Source: Anagrus nilaparvatae
Lineage: Eukaryota; Arthropoda; Insecta; Hymenoptera; Mymaridae
Direction: 5' to 3'
Assembly (NCBI GenBank): GCA_022575985.1
Contig: JAKSXM010000007.1
Span: 14,076,501-14,140,500, forward strand
DNA length: 64,000 nt
In this document: one piece after another, positions 1 through 11,779 of the stretch
How the letters are laid out: each line of letters starts with the position of its first letter
Numbering within the stretch: the stretch's first letter is position 1
Notes under the pieces: model-generated
Told to the model about the DNA's origin: nothing
Databases searched by the model: none
The model's input: only the letters and a program-made list of their open reading frames with translations
Position numbers and translations under genes: made by a program

Positions 1-530
1 TCCTTTAAACCTTCCGTTTTATCATTGGCGCCTAATATTCGCAAAAATACTGCATTTGGATTCACTGGAATTACTTCGTTACCAATTTTAAAGGACGACA
101 TCATAGCTGATAACGGCAAAACCTTGTTTGACCGTTTTAGATGTAATTCAGAAAAATTCAAATTGGTAAGAGTTTTAACAATTTCAATACCTAACTGATC
201 TGCCAAGTGACAATTTACGAGACTGTTACCTATTAAACCGGTATCTAAGGCAATCAAATATGGGAGAGTAGGAAAGGGTTCATGATTGTCAAAATACTTA
301 GACAATTCTATCAAATCTTGTCTATCCTTTTCTCTTCTTGCTGGTCGAGCATCAACATGTTGATCACTGCTAGAAATATCGATACCAGAATATTTTAAAA
401 GTGCTTTAATTATTTCTAATAGAACAGAAGATGAGGATATCCATTTTGCTATTACGGCATCTGTTACACCTCTTCGAATAAATCCTTTAACAGTTTTGCC
501 CGATTTAAGGGTCAAGGGGTAATTTTTCAT
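1..530 (-). CDS. Partial repeat-associated ORF, truncated by window edge
   Basis: An uninterrupted minus-strand reading frame runs off the left edge of the window, about 176 codons from a possible ATG at 528-530. That ATG and the first residues (MKNYPLTLKSGKT) lie inside the first copy of the 140-bp satellite. Visible segments include GFIRRGVTDAVIAKWISSSS, then a charged stretch (ARPARREKDRQDLIELS), then LIALDTGLIGNSLVNCHLAD and PLSAMMSSFKIGNEVIPVNP. I see a D-T-G triplet, but the surrounding residues are not clearly a retropepsin. The pattern of a conserved NCHLA-type segment followed by a PLxxxxSxxxxxxxxVPVxP segment reminds me of multi-copy insect proteins that travel with transposons. That is recollection, not a match. 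Function unknown; it may be a transposon-borne gene or a pseudogene whose far end is outside the window. Confidence 0.45.
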   Translation of the reverse strand, partial: MKNYPLTLKSGKTVKGFIRRGVTDAVIAKWISSSSVLLEIIKALLKYSGIDISSSDQHVDARPARREKDRQDLIELSKYFDNHEPFPTLPYLIALDTGLIGNSLVNCHLADQLGIEIVKTLTNLNFSELHLKRSNKVLPLSAMMSSFKIGNEVIPVNPNAVFLRILGANDKTEGLK

Positions 531-1356
531 AATTAAAACTGCAATATTCGTTATTAGCGACTCAAAAAACCCCTGTATACCAAATTTCAAAGGCTTAGAA
601 TGAATACAGCAAAAATGCCCTTTTTAAGGACAGTTTTGCCCAATTTAAGGGTCAAGGGGTAATTTTTCATAATTAAAACTGCAATATTCGTTATCAGCTA
701 CCCAAAAAACCCCTGTATACCAAATTTCAAAGGCTTACAATGAATACAGCAAAAATGCCCTTTTAAAGGGCAGTTTTGCCCGATTTAAGGGTCAAGGGGT
801 AATTTTTCATAATTAAAACTGCAATATTCGTTATCAGCGACCCAAAAAACCCCTGTATACCAAATTTCAAAGGCTTAGAATGAATACAGCAAAAATGCCC
901 TTTTTAAGGGCAGTTTTGCCCAATTTAAGGGTCAAGGGGTAATTTTTCATAATTAAAACTGCAATATTCGTTATCAGCTACCCAAAAAACCCCTGTATAC
1001 CAAATTTCAAAGGCTTAGAATGAATACAGCAAAAATGCCCTTTTAAAGGGCAGTTTTGCCCGATTTAAGGGTCAAGGGGTAATTTTTCATAATTAAAACT
1101 GCAATATTCGTTATCAGCGACCCAAAAAACCCCTGTATACCAAATTTCAAAGGCTTACAATGAATACAGCAAAAATGCCCTTTTTAAGGGCAGTTTTGCC
1201 CAATTTAAGGGTCAAGGGGTAATTTTTCATAATTAAAACTGCAATATTCGTTATCAGCGACCCAAAAAACCCCTGTATACTAAATTTCAAAGGCCTACAA
1301 TGAATACAGCAAAAATGCCCTTTTAAAGGGCAGTTTTGCCCGATTTAAGGGTCAAG
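491..1356. repeat. 140-bp satellite, about 6.2 copies, dimeric pattern
   Basis: The unit beginning CAGTTTTGCCC recurs at 491, 631, 771, 911, 1051, 1191 and 1331, exactly 140 bp apart. Copies alternate at several positions (CGATTTAAGG versus CAATTTAAGG; CCCTTTTAAAGGG versus CCCTTTTTAAGGG), so the real period is a 280-bp dimer. Each unit holds the phrase CCCAAAAAACCCCTGTATAC, close to the CGACCCAAAAAACCTGTAT phrase in the foldback element at 15585-16951. This suggests the array expanded from a subrepeat of such an element. Confidence 0.95.
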
Positions 1357-1370
1357 CCCCAATTGCGCAC

Positions 1371-1480
1371 ATAAAAGACCCCGATTTTCGGATTCAGCGA
1401 CCCAAAAAACCTATAGTAGACCAAATCTGGTAGCGGCCACAAACAATACCACCAAAACCGTGATTTTACTGGAGTATATT
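1371..1480 (+). repeat. Foldback-element terminal sequence, solo copy
   Basis: Starting at GACCCCGATTTTCGG and ending at TTTTACTGGAGTATA, this stretch matches the right end of the foldback element at about 16849-16951 and the copy at 14636-14733. It sits directly after the satellite, so satellite plus end looks like a one-armed or decayed relative of that element. Confidence 0.75.
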
Positions 1481-2230
1481 TCTTGTTGTCTATATTTTTC
1501 TCTAATTAGTGGGTTCTATCTAACAGGTTAAACTGTTTTTAATCTGACTTAATGATAAGTTGAAAATTTAAAGTTACTTTTTTCTAATTATTTTTATGAA
1601 ATAGCCTGTTAAATTATACTATAACGCAATAATTGCAAGCTTTAAATATTTTGGTAAATTATTTGAGGAATTTTTAATGAGATTTTTTAAATGCTGTTTA
1701 AAGAAGTGTAGTATAATTAAAGTTAACAAAATTGTAACAAGATATTAGATACTTTCGAGGAAGAATCTTGAGAAATACTGACTCGTTGAATAAATACTCG
1801 GTCATTAAAGAAAGTATTTGTAAATTTTTGTATATATGAGTCATTTCAAGTAAAAATATACTTACAATTCAAAGATAAGTAACTGACATTGATAAAGTTA
1901 AAAATAATTATAAAATATTGTTGTTAACTTCTACTATTTTATATAAGGCATTCCACATCAAGGAGGCCAAAATTAAGTGAAGGATTATAAGGATTAGTTT
2001 TTTTTTCTTTAAAAATGCAATTAAAAACTAGTGAAAATAAATGCAATTAAGGATTAGTGCTTAATTTACATTGGAAAATATTTTTCTTTCAGGTACGAAA
2101 TTTTAATTAGAGCAGGTTTGATTTACTTCTAGTTAGGCTTACATTCTTTTTTCCTAACCTACTTAGCTGTTATAATAAATTTAAAAAATACAATGATAGA
2201 TACTGTTAAATTTTATTTATTCTTATAATA
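1481..2230. other. AT-rich DNA, nothing recognised
   Basis: No open frame with protein character, tRNA or clear repeat seen. The last seven bases (TATAATA, 2224-2230) are repeated after the next element. Confidence 0.6.
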
Positions 2231-2545
2231 GTCCTGTCGCCAGCAATGCTATTTAATGCCATAAAATAGCATAAAAGTTCCATGGAAAAAAATGGGTGGT
2301 ATTTATGTTTTTGACCCGCTGAACACGAATCCGGTGTCCGTTTTGCGAATTTCGTGGTCAATTTTTTGTTGCAAAATTGGCCAATAATTTGTTAATAAAA
2401 AAAAATTGACCACGAATTTTGCAAAATAGACCTCGGATTCGTGTTTAGCGAGTCAAAAAACATAAATACCACCCATTTTTTTCCATGGAACTTTTATGCT
2501 ATTTTAGGATTTTATGTCATTAAATAGCATTGCTGGCGACAGAAC
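2231..2545. mobile_element. 315-bp MITE with long inverted repeats
   Basis: The left arm (from GTCCTGTCGCCAGCAATGC) and the right arm (ending GCATTGCTGGCGACAGAAC) are inverted over about 140 bp each, leaving a short centre near 2375-2405. Seven bases, TATAATA, flank it directly on both sides (2224-2230 and 2546-2552), consistent with a target-site duplication. No coding capacity. The superfamily is not assigned. Confidence 0.85.
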
Positions 2546-3881
2546 TATAATACTAAACATTCAACAATACAAATGATTCCTAAAGAGGTAAATTTATTTA
2601 ATACTTCTCTAGTTACTGAAAATATGTTAGCCAAATTTAAAAATCGAAAACCTGAAAAAAACCAAAGTTCTCTGTCGGAAATTTTGTTCGCATTAATCGT
2701 AAAAAGGCAACATTAGAGAAATCTTATGAATGATGGGGAGAAATTTTCATAGTTTCGCGTGTTATAAACAGTCAAGGGATTTTTATTTATAAATTAGTCA
2801 ATCTTAACAATAAATTTATTGATGCAATTTTTTATAAGAAAGAATTAATCTTATATTTGTAAAGGAACGTGTGGGACAGGATCAGGAATTTATAATAAAT
2901 AAAGTAATTAAATTACCAGAAGCAGGAAAAAATAAACAATGTTTTTCAAACTACTACAACCTGTGAAAGTTAGAAGCAAATTGGCTTCCCAAACAGTTGA
3001 CACTCCGCTTGTGAGTACTTATCAATTACAAACATTCTAGCTTGCTAAAGTACCTTTTAACATCAAATACGTCTCTAAACCTAAATTATTCTTCGTTACC
3101 CGAATTAAGTCCCTAAATCAACATTTTTTCAAGTCCCATTTAACCCACATCGTCGATCCTGACCATTTGACTCCCTTCCTCGTGTTCAAAGCCTTTTGGG
3201 ATACTTCTTCCTACAATCATGTTCCATTTTAAAATATAAAAACTTGAAAGAAACTGTAGGAACCCTGAAAATCTTAATCAAATTGTAAAATATATATAAA
3301 GTCTTACCATGGTGGCTCTGATTGACTCATGTACGTTTTCAAAACTAAAAATTGATTTAAAAATTTCAAAAGAATTAAGCATCAAGATAAAAATTAAGAA
3401 TCACTAATCTGCTGTAAAAATTAATTACTCAAAAACAATATATTAACGTAAAGGTCGTAAATTTTGAAATTTTGATACATAAATAACAAAGCTTTCAATA
3501 GAACCTTATCTATTCAGATAATTTATACATCGATAAAAATAATGTATACAATAAATTATCCATGATAATCATGTATACTTAAAGTATTTTCTATTACACT
3601 GTAAAATAACAATTAGCGATATCGTTCAACAAGTCTATAGTATTATATACAAATAGGAGCTTTTAAACATAATATAATGATGTGTAAATTAGTAAAGTTT
3701 TAGTATTTATAGACAGTTATTATATATAATTATTTTCTTAAATGCATAGGATAATCCAAGGTATAAACACAATAGTCTTCGAAAAAGGCTTTTAAAACAT
3801 TATTATTATTATTATTTAGTATAAGTAAATATATACTATATTTATATACTAATGGAAATTCTCTTGAATAATTTTCTATAG
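2546..3881. other. AT-rich sequence upstream of the neprilysin exons
   Basis: Presumably intron of the neprilysin gene. I searched for the exon that normally precedes the HExxH exon in this family and did not see it. Contains a degraded dispersed-repeat copy at 3097-3238 and a short (ATT)n run near 3798-3817. Confidence 0.5.
3097..3238 (+). repeat. Dispersed repeat family A, degraded copy
   Basis: Contains AAGTCCCTAAATCAA, AAGTCCCATTTAACCC and CATGTTCCATTTTAAAATA in the same order and orientation as copies at 10185-10464, 44240-44362 and 45835-46244. Confidence 0.6.
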
Positions 3882-6800
3882 ATCTATAAACTACGGTGCA
3901 ATGGGTGCGATAATGGGTCACGAATTAACGCATGGTTTCGATGACCAAGGTAAGTGCGATTCACTATTTATATATAACTATATAAAAGACTTTACAATTT
4001 ACAACTAAATGGGAACGATTTTGTCGTCGAACCGCTAAATTACACACACACACATACACATATATATACTAAAAGACTATTATATTATATAAGTGTATAC
4101 GAGACAATGAGATTGAAAAAAAAAAGAATCTAATGAAACGTAATTTTTATCTTTTTTTTTTGTCCTATACTTCGTAAGGTAGGAGATACGATGAAAATGG
4201 CAATCTACGACAATGGTGGAGCAATGAGACTCTGCAACACTATCAGACGAAAGTTGAGTGTATTATCAAGCAGTACGGTAACTACCAGTTACCAGAGTTG
4301 GGTAACAATTTTACGGTAAGCTTCTTTGCAATTTTTTTCGTTTCTTTTTTACTATCTCTTTTTCTCTAAGGATTCGCTTGGAGGATTTTTCCAGTGTAGC
4401 AAAGTGCTCATTTACTTCTTCATATTCTTAACAGAAAGCTTGCACCGTGTTTTTTAATATCCGGGATTTTATTTTCCTTTTTTTTTTTAATAGTACATAC
4501 AGTGGATGATCGCCGCAATATCATGACTTAAGTACTTTTCATTCTATACTTTTTTTTGCTCTCTCGCTATATCTGTACTATTCTCTCGAGGCTTTATATA
4601 ATTGTATTTTCGATGTTCTATATTAAATATATAGAGGTATATAATAGGAGATACAGAATGTAAATTTTATTTTGTCTTTATAAAAAAAGCTTATTCTTCT
4701 ATTTCCTTTTTTTTTTAATTCTCAATCTTTAAAAATATTAAGCGAAAATAGCTTTCAGCAAGTTTATTAAATAATATTGTAAAATTAAATTTATAAAAAT
4801 CCTTTGTTGATTTTAGTCAGTTTTATATTAAAACATAAATGAAAAATATAAAAATTGCAATCTTAACATTTTATTAAAATCTATATAGGGGAGATTGAGA
4901 TATTTTGACGCATTTTTTATAGATTTTAATTTTTTGAGAATAAAGCTTGCTTTTACATCCTTATTTGGTAAGATACATTTTAAATTGGCTAAATGCCTAA
5001 CACGTAAAAAACAAATTCGTTAATTTTGAATGCTTTAGGTAAAAGCTTTAGGTAAAATAAATAAAATAAATAACTTCCATTTCCTATAAAAATAATACTT
5101 TTAAAACCATAGGTCATAAAACAATTTCTAAATGGTGCCAACAAATAAAAGAGCTTTTATGTAGCTGTAAATTTTTTATTGGTGCCATGTACTCCCCTAT
5201 ATTAAGTAAAAAAAATACTTACAAAAATACCATAAAGTACACTTGGAGTACAATAGAACCCATACTTTTTAAATGCATTTTGCAAAAGTGCAAAAGTGCA
5301 AAATGCAAACTAATATTTACTGGGACTAACCAAATGTTGATTCATGTAATATGAATAAAGTCTTACTTTTACATACAGGTTTCCAACACAACAAAAAATA
5401 CTTAGCCCATTAGCTATCTCTGAAAGTCAACGAACGTCAAAAATAAGTAGTTTAATAACATTCGCGATTTTTAAAACCTAGTGAAACCTTCTAACTGTCC
5501 CAGATTCCCTGTTATGGACAAAAAACACCAATAATTAAAAATTGAGCTGGATTTAAAATTTGGTTCAGAGGCTCTTTTGAAAGAAAAATAAGACCTTTAA
5601 AATTTCAGAGCTTTTGGCTAACTCTAGGGAAGGTTTAAGAAGAGGGATTAGAGGTAAAAATAAAAACAACATTTGATTTTTTCATTGAAATTTTGGAACA
5701 AAAAGTGCAAAATATAACCTTGAATTTGTTGCACATAATTTTTGTAGATGTACAACCAGAGGCAGATCCAGTAGGGATAAAGGGGGAAATCGCCCCCTCA
5801 ACCAAAAATATACATGTTTTTTAATGAAAATTTGTATAATTTTAAAAAATTTTATAAAAACTCGTAAAATTTTACTAAGTTTGCTTCCAAATTGAAGGTT
5901 AAAGACTTACATGGGTTCATACTTCATTTTAATAAAAATTTCAATAAGTCGTTGTTTTTTTACTCCATAAAAATGTTTATTTTAGACTGAAAATGTCTCT
6001 AGTTCCCCAGAAATCCTCCTAAGGTTGGCCAATATTTCTGAAACTTTCAGAGCCTTATTTTGTGGTCGAAAAGAGCCTTATTTTTTGTTCATTTGGAATC
6101 TAGGGTAATCAGAAGGTTTTACTAGATCTTAAAAATCACGTATGATCTACATCTACAAGTTTCCCGTGTAAATTACGTTAAAAAAGTTTACTATTTTCCT
6201 GCAGAAGCCTTCTGGGGGTCGAATTTTAATAAAAGATTAATACTATTGAGAATCTTTTCCTACCTGCACTGACTGCAAAATTTTAATATGCAGGCTGAAT
6301 ATTGTAGGCCAAACAAGTCTGTAGAAATGAATGGATTTTGTTAACATAATAAACTGATTATTTTACAGACCAAATATCTTTCTTTATCTGATTTCTCTAA
6401 AATAAATAGAATAGAATTTGATTATCTAAAAAGAAAATAAACTTTTAAATTAGCAATTTGAAGTTCACTAATAAAAAATTCAACGATTTTAACTAAAATA
6501 TTCATGACTTATTTTATAGGTGAACGGAGTTAATACACAAGGAGAAAATATAGCTGACAATGGAGGAATACGTGAAGCATATCAAGCATATAAAAAATTA
6601 AGAACAAGAATACCAAATCAACTAGCATTACCTGGATTAAGTGAATATTCTCATGAACAATTATTTTTCCTTGGATTCGCTCAGGTACAATAATATTCTT
6701 AAAAATAAAAATTTCAATTCTACCAAAAGAAAATAAAAATAAAATAATTTTTTTTTTAAGGTATGGTGTGGAAATCATACAAATGGCGCATTAAAATCAA

Positions 6801-6937
6801 AATTAGTCGAAGGTGTACATGCACCAAACCATTTCCGTGTTATTGGTACGTTATCAAATAATGCTGAATTTGCTAAAGCTTGGAAGTGCCCATCTGGAAG
6901 TTCAATGAATCCAATTCATAAATGTATTTTATGGTAA
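3882..6937 (+). CDS. Neprilysin-like M13 zinc metalloprotease, C-terminal exons
   Basis: M13 proteases are usually type II membrane or secreted zinc endopeptidases that cleave signalling peptides outside the cell. Four exons are visible: 3882-3949, 4179-4315, 6520-6684 and 6761-6937, with GT-AG junctions and consistent phase. Exon 1 encodes the zinc-binding helix in [15 protein letters not shown] (HExxH). Exon 2 gives [13 protein letters not shown]. Exon 3 gives GENIADNGG, the ExxxD motif that supplies the third zinc ligand. Exon 4 gives [14 protein letters not shown], then [10 protein letters not shown] and the family's characteristic end, KCILW followed by TAA at 6935. All catalytic motifs that should lie here are intact. 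The N-terminal part (membrane anchor and about three quarters of the protein) is not in the window. Which neprilysin paralogue this is cannot be told from these exons. Confidence 0.93.
5455..6150. repeat. Old degenerate inverted repeat in a neprilysin intron
   Basis: AAAACCTAGTGAAACCTTCT on the left pairs imperfectly with AGAAGGTTTTACTAGATCTT on the right, and matching AGAGGCTCTTTTGA / CGAAAAGAGCC and CAGAGC segments follow inward. The centre (5755-5815) has GGCAGATCCAGTAGGG and GGGGGAAATCGCCCCC, resembling the gene-poor MITE at 13606-13775. It looks like an aged foldback element with a second element inside. Confidence 0.5.
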
Positions 6938-8833
6938 TTTAATATTATCAACTTTTCTTTTTTGTACATAAAGTATATTGTATTATATACACTCGATTAA
7001 TTATAATACCATTAAAAAAAAACTTTGATATTTAATATCAATAATAATTACGTGTGCATTTAATTATTTGCATCGTTTGTATATTTAAAAGGAAAAATAA
7101 TTTATATAATTAATTTATATATTTCTTTTAAAAACTTTTTCTTTTGCTTATAAAATTTTTTTTTAAGTATAAAGTACTTATATTTAAAGGTAATTAATAT
7201 CAATTAAAATGCTATTTTATAAAATACAAAAAAAAAAAATTTTTTAAGTAGGCAGTTTAATTATAAATAGTGATAAGATTTTATATTATAAGCGATTTGT
7301 GATTTTGAATAAAATTATAAAATGTAAGTGCAGCCCTATTATACTTTTTACTTCCTTTTTTTTTTAATGATAATTATGACAAAAAAAAAGAAAGAAAAAA
7401 TTACAAGATGTATAGAATATAAAAATTAGTATGCACTTTGTAATTACTAGCTATTCACGAATATTTTTACTTAATTGTATACATTTTTTTGACGATTAAA
7501 AAATTTTTATTTTTTTTTTTTATAAGGTAAAAATTGGTGAACTTGAACTAGTGGTGTGTGGTTACCCGAAATTTGGGTTTTTTGATTCAATTAGGGTTGA
7601 ATTTGGGGTATCCAAGAAAGCTTTTGATTCAAAACTGTAACAGCAGATAATTTTTCGGGAAATTTTGGGCTTCGCAATAAAACAAAAAAGACCAAAATTT
7701 TGGGTACCCAGCCGACTTTTGGGTAACCGCACACCCTAACTTGATTAGTTGGTGAATTCAAACTTCATAACTCTTTTTTGAGATTTTTCAATTATTTTTT
7801 TTTGTATTGAAAAATTTAACTATTTCGCAACAAAATGTTCAGGCTTGGAGTTTTTACCTTAAATATAAATTAATTTTATTTAAATACTGAACAAGCTTTT
7901 TAAAATAACAAGTAATTTATAAGTTTATGTCAATTGTTTTACGAAAAATAGTCATATAATTTAGCCAAAAATATTTTTACAAAATAATTTAAAATTGATT
8001 TAAAAAAATAAGAGGTAATTTTATAACTATATATAAAATTTAACCCTTTAGAAATATTAAAATTTTTCACCATTATAAATTATTTTTGCATTATTTATTT
8101 TTACATTATACAGTCATATTGTGAAAATCGGCCAAACTTTTCTATTTCTATAAATAAAAAATATTTTATTTTTTTAAAGTGACATGCATTTGTAATACCA
8201 AAACTGTAATCTATTTTTTTTTCAATAATTATTTTTTATGTAATTATTATTACTTACTAGTATTAACATTTCTCTATTACCAGGTGAAAGTAGGTGCTTT
8301 AACAAAAGACTTAAGATTTTGAAATTTTCAGTTTGATAGATCAATACATAATTTCTAGATAACACCAAATTCATGAAATCTATTGGAACAAATTTTTAGT
8401 CACATAAGTAATGTAATTTTTGTGTATTTTGTGGCAATACTTAGGAGTGATTAAATGACCCATTATTTTCAGAACCTAATTTTTTGTAAAGCACCTGATT
8501 TCATCCAATTTTCTAATAATATAAAATGTTAAATATTTACCTTCGGTATATTTTATAATAGCAAAAATAAAATAGTATATTAAAATACATTGAAAAAGAA
8601 TTGTTAAAGCAAAAAAACAAAAAAAAATGCACTAGTTAGAGACTGATTTTACGTAATTTGTAAATAAATTTAAGAAAATAATTATATAAGTATAAATTAA
8701 TATACGTAATCTTTTATACGCATAACATGTACAGAATGTTAAAATATTTTATAACCTATGGAGGGTTTCAAATCAAATTAGTCGCTAAAAATTTGATATT
8801 TCATGCAGAAAAGTATTTTTCGAATCATAAGTA
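6938..8833. other. 3' flank of neprilysin, AT-rich
   Basis: Apart from the small MITE at 7550-7737 I see only A/T-rich low-complexity DNA. The 3' UTR must lie in its first part; no poly(A) site is assigned. Confidence 0.5.
7550..7737. mobile_element. Small MITE with GTGTGCGGTTACCC ends
   Basis: The left end reads GTGGTGTGTGGTTACCCGAA, and the right end reads GGGTAACCGCACACCCT in inverted orientation. AACTTGA(A/T) occurs on both sides, possibly an imperfect 8-bp target duplication. It shares its terminal motif with the element at 27926-28120. An hAT-type origin is a guess. Confidence 0.6.
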
Positions 8834-9238
8834 CACTGTATAAAATAACTTTCTTAGATTTACAAAAAAAATAGAATTTTTTCGAAAAATTAGTGAATTT
8901 ACAAAAAATTTTGTAAATATTCGATAAAAATCGTAAATTTACAAAATTTAGTATATTCTTGAAAAATTTGAGAATTATCGATTTTTTTTTGTGATTTTAC
9001 GAAAAAAGTTGTAAATTCACAACTATTTTGCGGAAATTTTCAAAAAAAAATTGTAAATTATCAATTTTTCTTGCGAATTCAGAAAAAAAAATCGAGAATA
9101 CTCGAATTTTTTGTTAATATATAAATTTAGTAAATATACGATTTTTTTCGAATATTTACAAACTTTTTTGAAAATTTACTAATTTTTTGAAAATGTTCTA
9201 ATTTTTTTGTTAATATAAGAAAGTTACTTTTTACAATG
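8834..9238. mobile_element. 405-bp MITE, TA-flanked
   Basis: The ends CACTGTATAAAATAACTTTC and GAAAGTTACTTTTTACAATG are inverted and each is bounded by TA. The interior is a run of imperfect palindromes of the type GTAAATTTACAAAATTT. The same interior style and a CACTGTA end occur in the element at 19714-20445. Confidence 0.65.
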
Positions 9239-10184
9239 TAGGTGACGCCAATAAAGTTTCTATTAAACTATGAGATCATTAAACTTAAGTGGTAGATATT
9301 TCAGTTTTATAAAAATATTGATTATGTATTGAAAAAATTCAATCAAGTTTGCACGCACACGGTAGAGCTGCTTTGGTTGAATATTCAACCAATTGGTTGA
9401 ATTTCGCAGTTTTTGGTTGAATTTTCAACCAATTGGTTGAATATTAAACCAAACACTGCGATTTTCAACCAAAAACTGCGTTATTCAACCAAAAACTGCG
9501 AAATTCAACCAATTGGTTGAATATTCAACCAATTGGTTGAATTTTCAACCAAAACTGGTTTAATTTTCAACCAAAAGCTAAAATACAAAATAAAAACGAT
9601 GTTTTTATAGTACAGGGTAAGAAATGATCAGGGCATCCATTAAAAGTGAATGAATTTTATTATATTATTGTAATTAGTAATTTTTTATGTACATAGTATG
9701 ATAAATTTTTTTAAACCTAATATTGTATGCTTTAACCTCCTGTCGTTTTACCTAATTTTTTTTTTAATAATCAAATTATTTTTTTTTATTAATTACTTTA
9801 TATATGTCTCAAGAGTATGTAAAAAAAATTTATTTTCAAATCCTTCTTGTTAAATATAGCTATAAATTATGTCGTAATTGATCATTGATAGAAATTATGA
9901 GCAAAGTTGGCTAATATTCGCGATTGTTTATGACGCCAAATTTAGCCGTGCCAAAATGGTAAAAAATGGCAAATCAGACAAGCAGCAGGGGTAAAATCAG
10001 CTACAGGTTCAGTATGAAAACCAAAAAGATAACTTTATGGCTAAAAAATAACTGATAACTTATAAGTCTATACTTAAATATACAAAAAAAATTTGTATTC
10101 TTATTTAGAAAACTATGTTTTTACACCTTCTAATTAAGATTTCTCTAAAACTACGTGACCGATTTTATTTTTTTTGATATAGAG

Positions 10185-10464
10185 TTTTCTGTTATAAATT
10201 TCTCTAACGAATAAAAAAATTTATAACCGGTTTGTGTAACTACACAACCAACGAGCATGGAACATGTTCATGTCACTCATAACAGTAATAAATCCAAAAA
10301 CTGAAATTACAATAAATCCTGAAATATAAATTATCGTAAGCCCACTTCAAATTCCTTCAAGTCCCTAAATCAAAAATATTCTAAGTCCATTTCACACCCC
10401 ACCCCCTGCCTAGCCAAACTTTTTCAAATACCCTATCTAACGAAGATGTTCCATGTTAAAATAG
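10185..10464 (+). repeat. Dispersed repeat family A, longest copy
   Basis: Carries GGTTTGTGTAACTACACAAC, CAACGAGCATGGAACATGTT, GAAATTACAATAAATCCTGA and ATGTTCCATGTTAAAATA. The same blocks appear in the same order at 45835-46244. Confidence 0.7.
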
Positions 10465-11094
10465 GCAAGGGATCTGATCATCACAAAATTATTCGACAAA
10501 TCAATAATTCTACACAAGAAAGTTTTTCGGAATCGTTCTACACCGAAAATCCTTGTACCGAAAAGATCAACACAAATTTTTTCTACACTGAAAAAAAAAT
10601 CCGCTTACGGCAAGCGGAATTCCGCTTGCGGCTAGCAGAATTCCGCTTGTGGCTAGCGGAATTTTTTTTCTTTGCAAACAATTGCAAATGACTTGAAACG
10701 TAAAGAAAATTTAAAAAAAACATTTTTTCTTTTCTTTTTCCAAAATTTTCTCAAATCTCGTCATACCGAAATACGCATATCCCAAGTAAGCGGGAAAAAT
10801 TTTTTTTTTTAATTTTCTTTACGTTTCAAGTCATTTGCAATCGTTTGACGAGAAAAAAAATTCCGCTTGCCGCAAGCGGATTTTTTTTTTCAGTGTAATC
10901 GAAATATTCAATACGCTGTTTTAAGTGATATTTATTTATGCTAGCATACGAAAGAAATAAGTGTTGAATACTTTGACTAAAAAAATTTGTGTTATTTTTA
11001 GCACAACGATTTTTGGTATAGAACGATTCCGAAAAACTTTTTTGTGTAGAATCATTGATGTGTCGAATAATTTTGTGTTGATCAGATCTCTTGC
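10465..11094. mobile_element. Nested 630-bp MITE
   Basis: GCAAGGGATCTGATCA at the left is inverted as TGATCAGATCTCTTGC at the right, and matching CACAAAATTATTCGACA and GAAAAACTTT segments continue inward. The core contains the palindrome CCGCTTGCCGCAAGCGG and copies of TTCCGCTTG; related motifs recur in the element at 39430-40120. An 81-codon open frame at 10446-10691 crosses the element edge and simply reads through these repeats. Confidence 0.75.
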
Positions 11095-11779
11095 ATTAAA
11101 ATAAATAATTTAATAACTAAAAGTACCGAAAAAATTCATCGAAAACTTTAAAGCCATTTTACTCGAAACAACGTTTTTGAAAAGTAATGCACACGATTGG
11201 CGATAAAATCTGCACCAATTTACTTTAAACTTACTAAGCAACTTAATGAATGCACTAATTTCGGGATGTCGTCGAGTTTTAGTATTTTTATGTTTTAAAA
11301 AAAATTTTACAGCTACTTTTGCTCGAAAATTAAAGGCTTTTTATTTCATTTTAACTTTCTCTAGGTAGCCGCCATTTTATTATTCTATATCGTATGATAA
11401 CCTTTTTAATTAGTTATTCCTCAGTTTCAAAGCCAAAAGAAGTAGTACATAAAAAATTACTAATTACAATAATATAATAAAATTCATTCACTTTTAATGG
11501 ATGCCCTGATCATTTCTTACCCTGTACTATAAAAACATCGTTTTTATTTTGTATTTTAGCTTTTGGTTGAAAATTAAACCAGTTTTGGTTGAAAATTCAA
11601 CCAATTGGTTGAATATTCAACCAATTGGTTGAATTTCGCAGTTTTTGGTTGAATATCGCAGTTTTTGGTTGAAAATCGCAGTGTTTGGTTTAATATTCAA
11701 CCAATTGGTTGAAAATTCAACCAAAAACTGCGAAATTCAACCAATTGGTTGAATATTCAACCAAAGCAGCTCTACCGTG

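Larger units (their letters stand above)
9358..11779. mobile_element. 2.4-kb inverted-repeat element with modular TTCAACCAA arms
   Basis: The arms (9358-9694 and about 11440-11779) are near-perfect inverted copies of about 335 bp. Each begins CACGGTAGAGCTGCTTTGG, then consists of repeated short palindromes (TTGGTTGAATATTCAACCAA) spaced by AAAAACTGCG, and ends in a unique stretch (TCAGGGCATCCATTAAAAGT). The middle has no transposase frame; it holds one copy of dispersed repeat A (10185-10464) and a nested MITE (10465-11094). I saw no clear target duplication. Confidence 0.85.

Noticed and set aside
100..260. Retropepsin active site (LDTG) in the first ORF
   Set aside because: The residues around D-T-G and the lack of the second conserved segment do not support a retroviral-type protease.
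10446..10691. 81-codon frame with repeated LRLAEFRL
   Set aside because: It crosses a MITE boundary and the repeats are the palindromic TTCCGCTTG words.
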